Both the position numbers and the translations under genes were made by a program. Below, piece after piece: positions 42,020 to 53,500 of a stretch of 64,000 bases of DNA. The stretch comes from Corydoras sp. C115. Taxonomy: Eukaryota; Chordata; Actinopteri; Siluriformes; Callichthyidae. Numbering within the stretch: the first letter of the stretch is position 1; each line of letters starts with the position of its first letter. The stretch spans positions 541,501-605,500 of the forward strand of contig JAFMOC010000193.1 in assembly GCA_019802505.1 (NCBI GenBank), given 5' to 3'. The notes beneath the pieces were generated by a model that saw only the letters and a list, made by a program, of their open reading frames with translations, was not told the DNA's origin and made no database searches.

Positions 42020-45000
42020 ATGATGATGCGTTACTGGGGCGAGCTGCCGGTGTCGTCGGCGCCTCCGGGCCGCAGCTCCTTCGACCTCCTGCAGCGTGAG
42101 TTCCGTCAGGTGGAGGTGCAGGACCCCCCGCTGCACCAGCCCTCGGCCCTGAGGCCCCGCCCCGCCACCATGCTGGACCTGCCGTCCGAGCCCTGCAGCC
42201 TGACCATCCACACCGTGCAGCTGTCCCAGCATGCCCGGCGCCTGCGCGGCCTGATCGCCGCCGCCCACGCCGGCCAGCAGCCCCCCGGCCCCGCCCCCGC
42301 CGACGCCCACGGCTTCCTCAAGACGGAGGACGGGGACCCGCTCCCGGCGCGACCCGTCACTCCGGCGATGCCCGAGGACCTGCTGCCCGCCGACAGTAAA
42401 GCCCCCCGCGAGCCGTTCCAGCTGCGGCACAGCGACCCGGAGGGCCGCTTCTACAGGTAGGGGGCGCTGAAAAGAAATCGATTCTTCAACGAATCGCGAT
42501 TCGTAGTCCAGGCGATTCGGAATCGATTCAAAATGTCCAAGAATTGATTTTTTTTTAATTTTTTTTTTTTTAATTTTTTTATTTTAAACACGTTTGAGTT
42601 TAGTTTTTTTGGCGCCCCCTCCTGAGCGTACTGAATATCGCATTACGGATCCGCCGATTCGATTGGATTCCGATTTTTGAGTCACGATTCGATTCAGAAT
42701 CGATTCTTCAGTTCAAATGCTCTTTAAATTTAGTTTGAATCGTGTGATTAACGAAACAAAACGAAACAACGACGTAAACAAACAACATTTATTTAAAACA
42801 ATACAATTAACAAATCATTCTAAATACATTAATACCAAAGTTTCCCACGGTGCATTCACCTTTAATCCAATTAAAATACAGACTTTCCGTTCAGAGTAAA
42901 TCTTTAAAACTTCACCTTAAAAATAAAATCCATACGTCAGTCTTCAGTCAGATCCATAAATCCAGACTTCAGCGCCCCCCCCACCCCCACCCCGCTAAAA
43001 CTAAAACCGGAGCTGGTCATCGAGCGCGCTGTACGGTGGCCGATCCGTAGTGTGATATGCAGTTCGCTCAGGAGGGGGCGCCAAAATACAAAAGCTGATC
43101 ATTTTTTCGTGATTTTTCGATTTTTTTTAGCACCCCTAATATTTAATATTTAAGGTGATGTTTTGAAAATGTCGGTGTCGAATGTTGGTGCAGTATAGTT
43201 AGAAAGACTGACGTATGGATTTTTATTTTTAAGGTGAAGTTTTAAAGATTCTGACTGTAGAGTCTGTATTTTAGTTTAGATTAAAGGTGAATGCACCGTG
43301 GGAAACATTGGTATTATTTGTTCATTGATTTTTTTTTATTTATTATTATTTTTTTTTTTTAAATGTAAGGAAAAGCCGGGCAGCTCAGCGAACCTCACTC
43401 TGCTCGTTTTAATTTAGCGCAATCCATCCATCCATTATCTGGGGGTGGGGGGGGGGGTTCCCCATGCCCATCCAAGGGAGAACGTTTCGGGCGCTGGGCA
43501 GATACACCCAGGACAGGGGGGGGCAATCTATCACTGGGAACACTTACTCAAACACACACACTCTATATGGGGCAATTTGGAGAACTCAATTGACCTTGAT
43601 CCATGTTTTTGGACTATGGGAGGAAACCGAAGAACCCGGAGGAAACCCATGTGGACACGGGGAGGACATGCAAACTCCACCCAGATGGGGATTCGAACCA
43701 GGAATTGGTGCAATCCTTTTTATTAAAAATATAAAACGATGCAGAAAGATTTGATGCGGGACGGAACCTGAACGTATCATTTTAAATAAATTAAAAATAA
43801 ATTTGTTTACGTCGTCGTTTCATCTCGTCAATCACACAATTTCAACTAAATTTAAAGAGCATTTGAACAGAAGAATCGTTTCTGAATCGAATCGTAACAT
43901 CAAAAATCGTTTCTGAATCGAATCGTGACATCAAAAATCGTTTCTGAATCGAATCGTAACGTCAAAAATCGCTTCTGAATCGAATCGTAACGTCAAAAAT
44001 CGTTTCTGAATCGAATCGTGACATCAAAAATCGTTTCTGAATCGAATCGTGACATCAAAAATCGCTTCTGAATCGAATCGTGACATCAAAAATCGCTTCT
44101 GAATCGAATCGTGACATCAAAAATCGCTTCTGAATCGAATCGTGACATCAAAAATCGTTTCTGAATCGAATCGTGACATCAAAAATCGTTTCTGAATCGA
44201 ATCGTGACATCAAAAATCGTTTCTGAATCGAATCGTGACATCAGAAATCGTTTCTGAATCGAATCGTGACATCAAAAATCGCTTCTGAATCGAATCGTGA
44301 CATCAAAAATCGCTTCTGAATCGAATCGTAACATCAGAAATCGGAATCGAATCGGCAGACTCTGAGAGCTTCGCCCCCCTATCTACACGTCCACGGTTCT
44401 ACGTTCCGCCGCGGGTCACGTCATCCTGCTCCTGATGTTTCGGTGTGTTCATGTCCTCTCTCTCTCTCTCTCTCTCTCTCGCCCGCCCGGCGCTGCAGGG
44501 GGGAGGGCGAGCCGGTGACGGAGCTGAACTGGCCCTCGTGCCGTCAGCTGCTGTACCAGTCGGTGGCGACGGTTCTGGCGCACGCCGGGTTCGAGTCGTC
44601 CATGGAGAGCGTGTTGGAGACGCTGACGGACCTGGTGCACGAGCATTACCTGCGCCTGACGCAGCTGCTCCGCGTCGCCGTCGACCGCGAGGCCCGCCTC
44701 GGTTCCACCCCGTTCCCCGACGTGGTGGAGCAGGTGTTTCAGGAGGTGGGCATCGGCAGCGTGCTGGCACTGCAGCGCTTCTGGCAGGTCCGCATCAAAG
44801 ACTACCACAGCTACATGCTACAGGTGAGACCGGGGCGGGGCGGGGGGCGGGGCATTATGATGTCATAATGCATTGGTCTTTTAGTATTTAGTTACCTGAT
44901 AATTAATAATAAAATAATACGGGGGTTAGAGCGCCACCTTCTGCTCCATCTGTGAGAGTGCTGCCACAATCACACCATGTGGAACCACAATGACATCATA

Positions 45001-46785
45001 TAGTACCATAACCACGCCATGTGGAACCACTACCACGCCATGTGGGACCAGGACAACGCCATGTAGAACCAGGACAACGCCATGTGGAACCACTACCACG
45101 CCATGTGGAACCACTACCATGCCATGTGGAACCAGAACTGCACCATGCAGAACCTCAACCACATCATATAGTACCATAACCGTCATGGAGAACCACAACC
45201 ACGTCATGGAGAACCACAACCACGTCATGGACACCCACAACCACGACATGTAGAACCACAACCATGTCATGGACACCCACAACCACGACATGTAGAACCT
45301 CAACCACGTCATGAAGAACCTCAACCACGTCATGGAGAACCTCAACCACGTCATGGACACCCACAACCACGCCATGTAGAACCACAACCACGCCATGTAG
45401 ATTTACAACCAAAACCACATGATATGGTACCACAACCACGCCATGGATACCCACAACCACGCCATGTAGAACCACAATCACGTCATGGAGAACCACAACC
45501 ACACCATGGACACCCACAACCACGCCATGGAGAACCACAACCACGCCATGTAGATTTAGAACCATAACCACATATGGTACCACAACCACGCCATGGACAC
45601 CCACAACCACGCCATGTAGATTTAGAACCATAACCACATGATATGGTACCACAACCAGGCCATGGATACCCACAACCACACCATGTAGAACCACAACCAC
45701 GCCATGGACACCCACAACCACACCATGGAGAACCACAACCACGCCATGGAGAACCACAACCACGCCATGGAGAACCACAACCACGCCATGGAGAACCACA
45801 ACCACGCCATGGAGAACCACAACCACTCCATGTAGATGTAGAACCATAACCACATGATATGGTACCACAACCACACCATGGACACCCACAACCACGCCAT
45901 GTAGAACCACAACCACGCCATGTAGAACCACAACCACGCCATGGACACCCACAACCACGTCATGGAGAACCACAACCACGTCATGGAGAACCACAACCAC
46001 GTCATGGAGAACCACAACCACGCCATGTAGAACCACAACCACGCCATGTACAACCATGACATGGAGAACCACAACCAAGTCATGTAGATTTAGAACCATA
46101 ACCACATGATATGGTACCACAACCACGCCATGTAGAACCATAACCACACCAGAGTCAGATGTTTGTTCTCCTTGGTTCTGCTCTGCAGGTGAGTAAGGAA
46201 CTTTCGGAGGAGTATGAGAGGCTGGTGAACCCTGAGAAAGCTCATGAGGAATCCAAACCTCCCAAAGTGAAGGAGGAGCTGGTGAGCGACATCTCCTTTC
46301 CTCTGAGCGACGAGCCCGACGTGGAGCAGCTGTCCGGAGAACCGGCGGGCGGAGCGCTGGGACTGTCCGCTGATCGGCCGGAGGACGGACACTCCCCTCA
46401 CACCTGTACAGGTACGACGTTCCACCATACAGAACCAGAGACAACATCTAAACATCATGTTCCTTCATTCTTTAATTTACCCATGAAATCGTTTATTATT
46501 TTTATCGTTATATTAAATAGCGAGGTTATTAATTATTTCTGTTAATTAGTGGGATAACCAGGTCGTTTTATTAGTGGAGAATTTGAGAATTAAGAAAATT
46601 AAGAAAAGGGTGTGGTGTTTAAAAGTTTATAGTTCTCTGCTTTGGTCATTTACATAAACTTTGACTGTGTTTGCTGCATCATGCCACCAGAGGGCGCCAG
46701 AATCACTTTAATCACATTCAGTCCACACACTTTATATTAATGTTTTTCTGTACGTGCTAACGCCATGTGGGCGTGGTTTTAAATC

Positions 46786-46881
<96 letters not shown>

Positions 46882-47153
46882 TGCACCCAGGTGCTACAGG
46901 AAGCACGTCCCCGCTCTGGAACCTGGCGCAGGTGAAAATGGAGCCACAGGACCATGAGGAGAGCCAGGTCTCGGGTCACCCCGTTCTCAGCAGCGACGTC
47001 TTCGAGGAGGAGCCCATGTCCACCATGAGCGAGGCGGGCGTGGCCCCGTCGCCCGGCGGCTCAGACGCCAGCTACGACTCGCACTCTCCGGACTCGCTGA
47101 TGGGGGCGTCGCCGTTCAGCCAGCGGCCCAAAAAGCGAAGCCGCAAAGTCTGA
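42020..47153 (+). CDS. supt7l: STAF65-gamma / SUPT7-like SAGA subunit, complete
   Basis: Coding exons 42020-42456, 44499-44823, 46189-46411, 46891-47153; phases close. The sequence has ATGATGATG; from the second ATG (42023) the product is 414 residues, the usual vertebrate length. Exon 1 carries RYWGELPVSS, DPPLHQPSA and PSEPCSLTIHTVQL. Exon 2 carries the histone-fold (Bromo_TP-type) region, about residues 152-226 (NWPSCRQLLYQSVATVLAHA, LVHEHYLRLTQLLR), then FPDVVEQVFQEVGIGSV and IKDYHSYMLQ. Exon 4 ends in SPDSLMGASPFSQRPKKRSR, a basic C-terminus. The protein is a structural subunit of human STAGA/SAGA-type histone acetyltransferase complexes, acting in the nucleus. Introns hold a palindrome, three tandem arrays and a SINE. 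ATTAAA at 47285-47290 may serve polyadenylation. Confidence 0.97.
43426..43707 (-). mobile_element. SINE-A copy, 5'-truncated at the B box
   Basis: Antisense. Starts with tail CATCCATCCATTATCT, lacks the CTTTATCC segment, and ends at GAACCAGGAATT. Flanks GCGCAATCC (43417-43425) and GTGCAATCC (43708-43716) are the target duplication with one mismatch. Confidence 0.93.
43868..44345. repeat. 31-bp minisatellite, about 15 copies
   Basis: Unit built of GAATCGAATCGTGACATC plus AAAAATCGTTTCT, with T/C and A/G variants. The unit equals the outer arm of the palindrome it sits in. Confidence 0.95.
44955..46145. repeat. 21-bp minisatellite in supt7l intron 2
   Basis: Units such as CCACAACCACGCCATGGAGAA and variants with GACACC or TAGAA, plus longer AGATTTAGAACCATAACCAC blocks. 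Unit lengths are multiples of three, so a 400-codon frame is open on the minus strand; I regard it as an artefact. Confidence 0.95.
46412..46890. other. supt7l intron 3, ending in a 90-bp (TG)n tract
   Basis: (TG)n of about 45 units at 46790-46880, directly followed by GTGCACCCAG, the acceptor of exon 4. There is almost no pyrimidine tract other than the TG repeat itself. Confidence 0.9.
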
Positions 47154-47449
47154 GCCCTCAGAACCCCGAAGATCACGAACGTTGCTGGAATGTTTGTTTG
47201 TTTGTTTGTTTGTTTGTTTTTTCGCTCCGCGTCGCTATAAATGTAAAACTAATTAATATTTTGTAATTTCAAACATTTAATTTTATTAAAAAACTTAAAT
47301 TAAACTCGCTTTCTTCTCCTTCGGCCCGATTTCTTTATTTTATTTTTATTTTATTTTATTTTAAAACACAAACAAAGGGAATCCGGACAAAATACGCTCC
47401 CACAATGCACCTGGATTTGTGGTAAACATGCTTCATACACAGGGTCACA
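47154..47449 (+). other. Probable 3' UTR of supt7l
   Basis: Contains (TGTT)n at about 47191-47220 and ATTAAA at 47285-47290. Confidence 0.55.
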
Positions 47450-47728
47450 TGGCGGCTTAGTGTTTGGCATGTTCTCCTCGCAGCGCTGGGGATCCAGGTT
47501 CCAATCCCAATCTGGGTGGAGTTTGCATGTTCTCTGTGTCCATGATTGGGTTTCCCCCGGGTTCTCCGGGTCCCGCCCACAGTCCAAAAACATGGATTCA
47601 AGGTCAACTTAATTCGCCAAATTGCCCCATATAGAGTATGTTTGCGTGTGAGTGAGGGTGCGCCCAGTCATCGATTGGCGCCCGAAACGTTCTCCCTCGG
47701 ACGGCTATGGAACCCCCCCCTCCCTGCA
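47450..47728 (+). mobile_element. SINE-A copy, divergent, 3'-truncated
   Basis: GGCGGCTTAGTGTTTGGCAT through a damaged B box (GGTTCCAATCCC) to ATGGAACCCCCCCCTCC. No tail. Confidence 0.88.
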
Positions 47729-49004
47729 ATACTGCCAAGCACCATATAGACCACAATGCATTGCGTTAGACAGTTTAAATAAATAAAGATGACCTTGATG
47801 ACCTCACAGACAGGATGTTCACTTAATAAATATCCATACGCCGTCCGTCCTCTTTGGCCTTCCTCCCCTCCTCCTGCCCGACGGCTCCGTCCTCTTTGGC
47901 CTTCCTCCCCTCCTCCTGCCCGACGCCTCCGTCCTCGACCTCCTCCTGTTGATCTAAAGTTTGTAAACCTTTGTTATATTTAAAGCAACATTTATTATTT
48001 GCATTAAACATGACGTCAGTGTGTGTGTGTTTTCACAGATATGATCGTGTGTGTGTGTGTGTGTGGGGGGTCAGGTGACGGTGAGTGTGCAGTAATGGGA
48101 CACTTGCTTTCCACAAACAACAGGGATGTCGGTCCCATGGCGGCATCAGAGATGTTTACAGCCCACATCTGCACACGGATTCATGTGTTAACGTCAGGGT
48201 TTTTTTTTTGTTGTTGTTTTTTTTTCTTGCAAATGAAACTAATCACATGAAAGTGCACGCCTAATCTGCGTCCACTCTAATCTCACCTTTTCTCAGAAAC
48301 CGGAGACAAAGACGTGATTGTTCCTCAGCAGGGCCGAGGTTCAGGGATGGATGTGCGTTCGGATCATTTAGTACCACGTCTATACATAAAGGCTCGATTG
48401 TGGATTGTTTCTGAATTCATTCAGTTCTCTCTCTCTCACACACACACTCACACACACACACACACACACACTCACACACACAGATACCTTTTACATCTAA
48501 TAATGTTTATTATGGGTTTATTTAAGCCTATTTAAAGATTTATAATCTCTTAATAATAAATTATATAGGTTCATTGACCTCTTAGTGTTCATTTTATATA
48601 GATGTATAATGTGTGTGAGAGAGTAATGTATACATTTTAGGTTTCTGTAATAAAACGACAGCGAACAAATATAATAGTTATCTGGTAGAATACATATTAA
48701 ATATGTTTTATGTGCAGTATCGTAATCGTAATTGATTATGGTTTAAATGTGCAGTATAACACGACTACCTGACCCACAGCGCAACATAATTTTATATTAA
48801 ATGATAAGACATTGTGTAGATATATATTAATATATTTATATTGATATTGTACAGGTATAATCTATTTTTAATTCATTATACAAACACAGATAGTGTTTTT
48901 TTTATTATAATTGTTTTTTTTTTTTTGTTGTTGTAGCAGATAAGATTAAAAGTCTAACTACTAAAACTGAAAACATCAAACGATGTGATTTCTTTATATT
49001 TTAT
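47729..49004. other. Intergenic AT-rich stretch
   Basis: Holds a short two-unit repeat (CCGTCCTCTTTGGCCTTCCT, 47846-47935), a (CA)n microsatellite (48437-48482) and long A/T tracts. No exon supported. Confidence 0.45.
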
Positions 49005-49016
49005 AGTTATGAAGGG

Positions 49017-49370
49017 GGCGGAATGGTGGCTTAGTGGTTTAGCATGTTCTCCTCTCAGCACTAGGGGTTCCCGGTTCGAATCCCCATCTGGGTGGAGTTT
49101 CCATGTCCTCCTGTGTCTGCGTGGGTTTCCTCCGGGTTCTCCGGTTTCCTCCCACAGTCCAAAAACATGGATCAAGTCAATTGAATTCTCCAAATTGCCC
49201 CATATAGAGTGTGTCTGTGTGAGTGAGTGTTTGTCCAGCGATGGATTGGCGCCCTGTCCTGGGTGTATCTGCCCAGCGCCCGAAACGTTCTCCCCTGGAT
49301 GGGCATGGGGAACCCCCCCCCTTCCCCCGCGACCCTAATAGAGGATGAAGTGGAAGATAATGAATGAATG
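49017..49370 (+). mobile_element. SINE-A copy, full length, with 12-bp TSD
   Basis: Flanked by AGTTATGAAGGG (49005-49016) and AGTTATAAAGGG (49371-49382), one mismatch. Confidence 0.95.
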
Positions 49371-49588
49371 AGTTATAAAGGGAATTTAGGGCAACCAGCA
49401 GCGGTACGATATTGCAAAGCTGAACAATTAAATTATAATTAAACAACGAGTTCAGAATAGAAATACAATAACTAAAGATACAAAACGTAAGATTGAGATA
49501 AAGATAAACATTAAAGTATAAAGGGGATTTTTAAAATGCTGCGCAAGAACGCGTTGTATAAAGTGAGTTAGTGCAAACTGTAGAAACA

Positions 49589-49944
49589 TTCATTCATTCA
49601 TTCATCCATTATCTTCTGCTTTATCCTCTAGGGTCGCGGGGGGGGGGGGTTCCCCATGCCCATTCAGGGGAGAACGTCTCGGGCGCTGGGCAGATACACC
49701 CAGAACAGGACACCAAGCTATCACTGGGCACACATTCACTCACAGACACACTCTATATGGGGCAATTTGGAGAATTCAATTGACTTGATCCATGTTTTTG
49801 GACTGTGGGAGGAAAGCGGAGAACCCGGAGGAAACCCACGCGGACGCGGGGAGAACATGGAAACTCCACCCAGATGGGGATTCGAAGCGGGAATCCCTAG
49901 CGCTGAGAGGAGAACATGCCAAACCACTAAGCCACCGTGCCGCC
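49589..49944 (-). mobile_element. SINE-A copy, full length, with 12-bp TSD
   Basis: Flanked by ACTGTAGAAACA (49577-49588) and ACTGCAGAAACA (49945-49956), one mismatch. Confidence 0.95.
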
Positions 49945-50139
49945 ACTGCAGAAACAATCAGTACTAATTAGCGATCCATAACGATCTATATTTATATTTC
50001 CTGAGCTCTTAACGTGTATTTTATAAACGCTCCGTAATTGTATGAACGCGGTGTTTACGTCGTAAACTGAATTTTAATTTTAATGCTAAATGGTTCAGAA
50101 GCGCACCCTCATTATTATTAGGCGAGTAGCCTGTAATGT

Positions 50140-50548
50140 TACAGCGTGTCCGCCGGGGGCGCCCGAGCACGGGGAGTGACGTCGCGCCTTGAAGCGTCCT
50201 TCCATTGGTCACCTGAAGGTTACTACAGTTCATCGCGCGCCTACTTAAGCCCCGCCCCCGCCGGCTCGTGCGGCCGCGCCCACCGCGCGGCGTCCTCGCT
50301 CGTGATTGGCTGGCGGGCTGGTTACCATAGGCGTCTCTTTCCGGTATGCGGAGGCAGGAATTTCAGGTTCCTCCTCGGCGGTGGATCGAAGTCCTCTGAC
50401 GGTAAGATTTCATTCATTTGCATATTAATTATTATCATTATAATATTAATGATATCATTAATACTAATAAGGGTGGGCTCAGTGTGTCAGGATCCGGTGG
50501 CGTCGCCGGGCTTCATGAGTGCGGGCTCACCGCAGCGCCGGGCCGAAG
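50140..50548 (+). promoter_or_regulatory. CpG-rich promoter and 5' leader of the sptlc2-like gene
   Basis: CRE-like TGACGTCG (50177-50184), inverted CCAAT boxes ATTGG (50204-50208, 50305-50309) and a GC box CCCCGCCCCCGCC (50250-50262). A donor GACG|GTAAGA after 50401 and an acceptor GTGTGTCAG before 50491 suggest an 89-bp leader intron. Upstream ATGs at 50346 (17 codons to TGA) and 50515 (out of frame, overlapping the start) precede the chosen ATG. Confidence 0.6.
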
Positions 50549-53500
50549 ATGACCGAGAGCGGGGCGAAGGCGGAGCGGAACGGGGGCGCGGGCTTCCAGC
50601 AGCGGCCGCTGAACGGACTCAGACCCGGGAGAGAGCCGCAGGGAGGCGGCCGGAGCTCCGCCAGGCGCGACGACAAGGTAACCGGCTCCCCGGCCTCCAC
50701 CCGGGGCGCAGGGGGCTGAGGGGGCGGCCGCCTGTCAGGCGGTGGGGGGGGACACCGGGGGCACCGGGTCGCCCCCTCCATCTCACCCAGCAGGTCCCAT
50801 TTACACCCATCTGAGTTTTGGGCTGAAGGTTCTGCCACCGAAAGCGGCCTTCCCCAAACTGTTGACGCCCAGTGGCTTTGATGTGGCTTTGATGTTGAAA
50901 CACGTGAGGGTCCGCCTCATTAAGGATTCCTATTCCCGAAATTCCCTTCACTCAAGTTCCAGAACGTCCAGAGATGGTGGAGGGGGGTTGTGGGGGGGGG
51001 GGTGTGGGTGTGGGCGCACCTGGTGGAGCAGAGAAGGTGGTGTGCAGAACCCGGCTCCAACATTCCATTCCGAAACACTGAGCATCGCCATGGCGCCCGG
51101 GCCGCCCGCTCTCGGAGCCTCCACCCTTCTTGCGAGATGTTTAAAGGTGTTGGAGTTCCTGGCCGAGGCGTGTGTTCCGCTCGGTTGCGTCATTGGGGGT
51201 CGATGGGTTTCGGGTGGAGGTGAAGGTTCACAACGCATTGTTGTTACATTGGCGTTACATTTACTTTTGGTCATTGGACGCTTTTATCCAAAGCGACTTA
51301 CAAGGTGAGCACAGGGTTCATCACAGCGCCCCCTGGAGCAATGAGGGTGAAGGGTCTCGCTCAAGGAGCCAGATTGGTGACTTCAGTGGACCTGGGATTG
51401 GAACCACCAACCTTCAGATTGATAACCCAACACTCTGACCACTGAGCTACCACGCCCTCAGTTAGAGACGGTTCACGGTCAGTTCATCGGTCAGCGTCAG
51501 GACTCCAGTGTATGCACGGAACCGAACCTGATGTTCTACTGTAAAAGTAGAAGACGCAGTCCATGCTGAATGGGAGACAGAGGCAGGTCTCAGGCGGCGA
51601 GTGCTAAAATAAATAAATACATTTGATTCCTCAATACCAAAAAAAAAAAAAAAAAGTTTAAAAAGTCCATAAGTAGCGGAACTCGGAGGCCACGCCCTTA
51701 GAATCTGAGAGCGCAGAGTTCTGAGTGGCTCTGAATGTTTACTTTTGGATTTATTTGTGGTTCCACGTGGAGAACAAAAAGTATAAACAGCACGAAGATC
51801 CGAGAGCTGGGAAAATCCATACGAGACATCCGTTCTAAATTATAAACCAATAGAACGATTTATAATGTTCTAAAGAGAAACACGAACAAAAAGGTCGACT
51901 GAACCATCCATCCATTATCTTCTGCTTTATCCTCTATTAGGATCGGGGGGGGGGGGGGGGGGGTTTCTCCATGCCCATCCAGGGGAGAACATTTCGGGCG
52001 CTGGGCAGATACACCCAGGACGGGGGCAATCTATCACTGGACACTCACTCACACACACAGACACACTCTATATGGGGCAATTTGGAGCATTCCATTCACT
52101 TGATTCATGTTTTTGGACTGTGGGAGGAAACCGGAGAACCCGGAGGAAACCCACGCGGACATGGGGAGGACATGGAAACTCCACCCAGATGGGGATTCGA
52201 ACTGGGAATCCCTAGTGCTGAGAGGAGAACATACTAAGCCACCGTGGTCGACGGAACCACAAGACATGAAACGCTTATCAGCAGTAAGACTCGGACTCAG
52301 AGGGCTGGACGGGTGCAGGGATAGGCCATAAAAGTTGAACTGTTACCAAAGTGATGGAAAGACCAAAAAAGGGTGTGGGGTCTTTAGGTGTGGGGTATGG
52401 AGTTTGGGGTATTTAGGTGTGGAGTATTAAGGTGTGGGGTTTGGGGTATTTAGGTGAGGGGTATGGAGTGTGTGGTATTTTAGGTGTGGGGTATGGAGTG
52501 TGGGGTATTTAGCTGTGGAGTATTTAGTGTGGGGTATTTAGGTGTGGGGTATTTAGGTGTGGAGTGTGGTGTGTGTGGTATTTAGTGTGTGGTATTTAGG
52601 TGTGGAGTGCGGGGTGTGGGGTATTTAGTGTGGGATATTTAGTGTGGGATATTTAGTGTGGGATATTTAGTGTGGGATATTTAGTGTGGGGTATTAGTTT
52701 AGTATTTAGGTGTGGAGTGCGGGGTATTTAGTGTGGGGTATTTAGTGTCATTGTAGTAAATAATAATCATCGCAGCAGGGTGTCCTTTGTCCTGATGACC
52801 AGCCCGCTGAACATCTATAAACTTTTTGGACAACTGTATAAACCCCGCCCCCCCCCCCCCACCTCCACCTCTTATTTCCTCTTCACTAAGACGCCCTTAG
52901 AGAGACAGAGGGGCGGAGCCACGCAGCCCCCTGGAGGACGCGCCTGTAAGGGCCGCAGGTGTCTCCCTCACGTCATGTGACGTCCTCACGGTTTCCAGGT
53001 TCCGGGAACCGAAATGTGACCCATGAGGATCCGACTTTATTCACTGATCACACGGAGGCCCTCGGGGTCCTGTCACCGCTGCTTTGTCTCAACAGTTTGG
53101 GGAAGGTCCGGGATGTTCCCTAAAAAGCTCCCGCCGGTGTGGTGTGGGGGCTGTCCCAACACTTTTGTCCTTGTGTTTGAGTATCAGTCTGATCTGCAGT
53201 GAGACGTCTGAGATAACGAAACCACATGTTAAAAACATTCTGAATGTCTGTGGATGTGAAACGAGATAAAACGAGATAAAACGAGATAAAACGAGATAAG
53301 GCGTGAAAATCAAACCTCCATCTCTGAAGTAAAAGCGGCTGCGCCGGTTCTGACGGGCGGGTCGGCCGAGACCCGCGGGTCGGCCTTTAGTCAGAGACCC
53401 GTCTTTAATGAGCGTCTGGGGTATTTAGGTGTGGGATGTGGAGTATTTAGGTGTGGGGTATGGAGTGTGGAGTATTTAGGTGTGGGGTATGGAGTGTGGA

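Larger units (their letters stand above)
42609..44375. mobile_element. Compound palindromic (hAT-like) element in supt7l intron 1
   Basis: Arms pair over long distances. CCCACGGTGCATTCACCTTT and ATCCATACGTCAGTCTTC (42843-42957) pair with 43205-43310. TTCAAATGCTCTTTAAATTT (42713-42732) pairs with 43850-43869. GGCGCCCCCTCCTGAGCG (42610-42627) pairs with the sequence near 43070-43087. AGCACCCCTAAT at 43130-43141 looks like a hAT-type terminus. A SINE-A interrupts the right arm, and a 31-bp array grows from its end. Confidence 0.75.

Noticed and set aside
40568..42430. 620-codon minus-strand His/Thr/Pro frame
   Set aside because: Reading of the GT array and, at its end, the antisense of supt7l exon 1.
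45164..46447. 427-codon minus-strand Val/His-rich frame in supt7l intron 2
   Set aside because: 21-bp units are multiples of three, so the frame stays open by construction; it runs into the antisense of a real exon.
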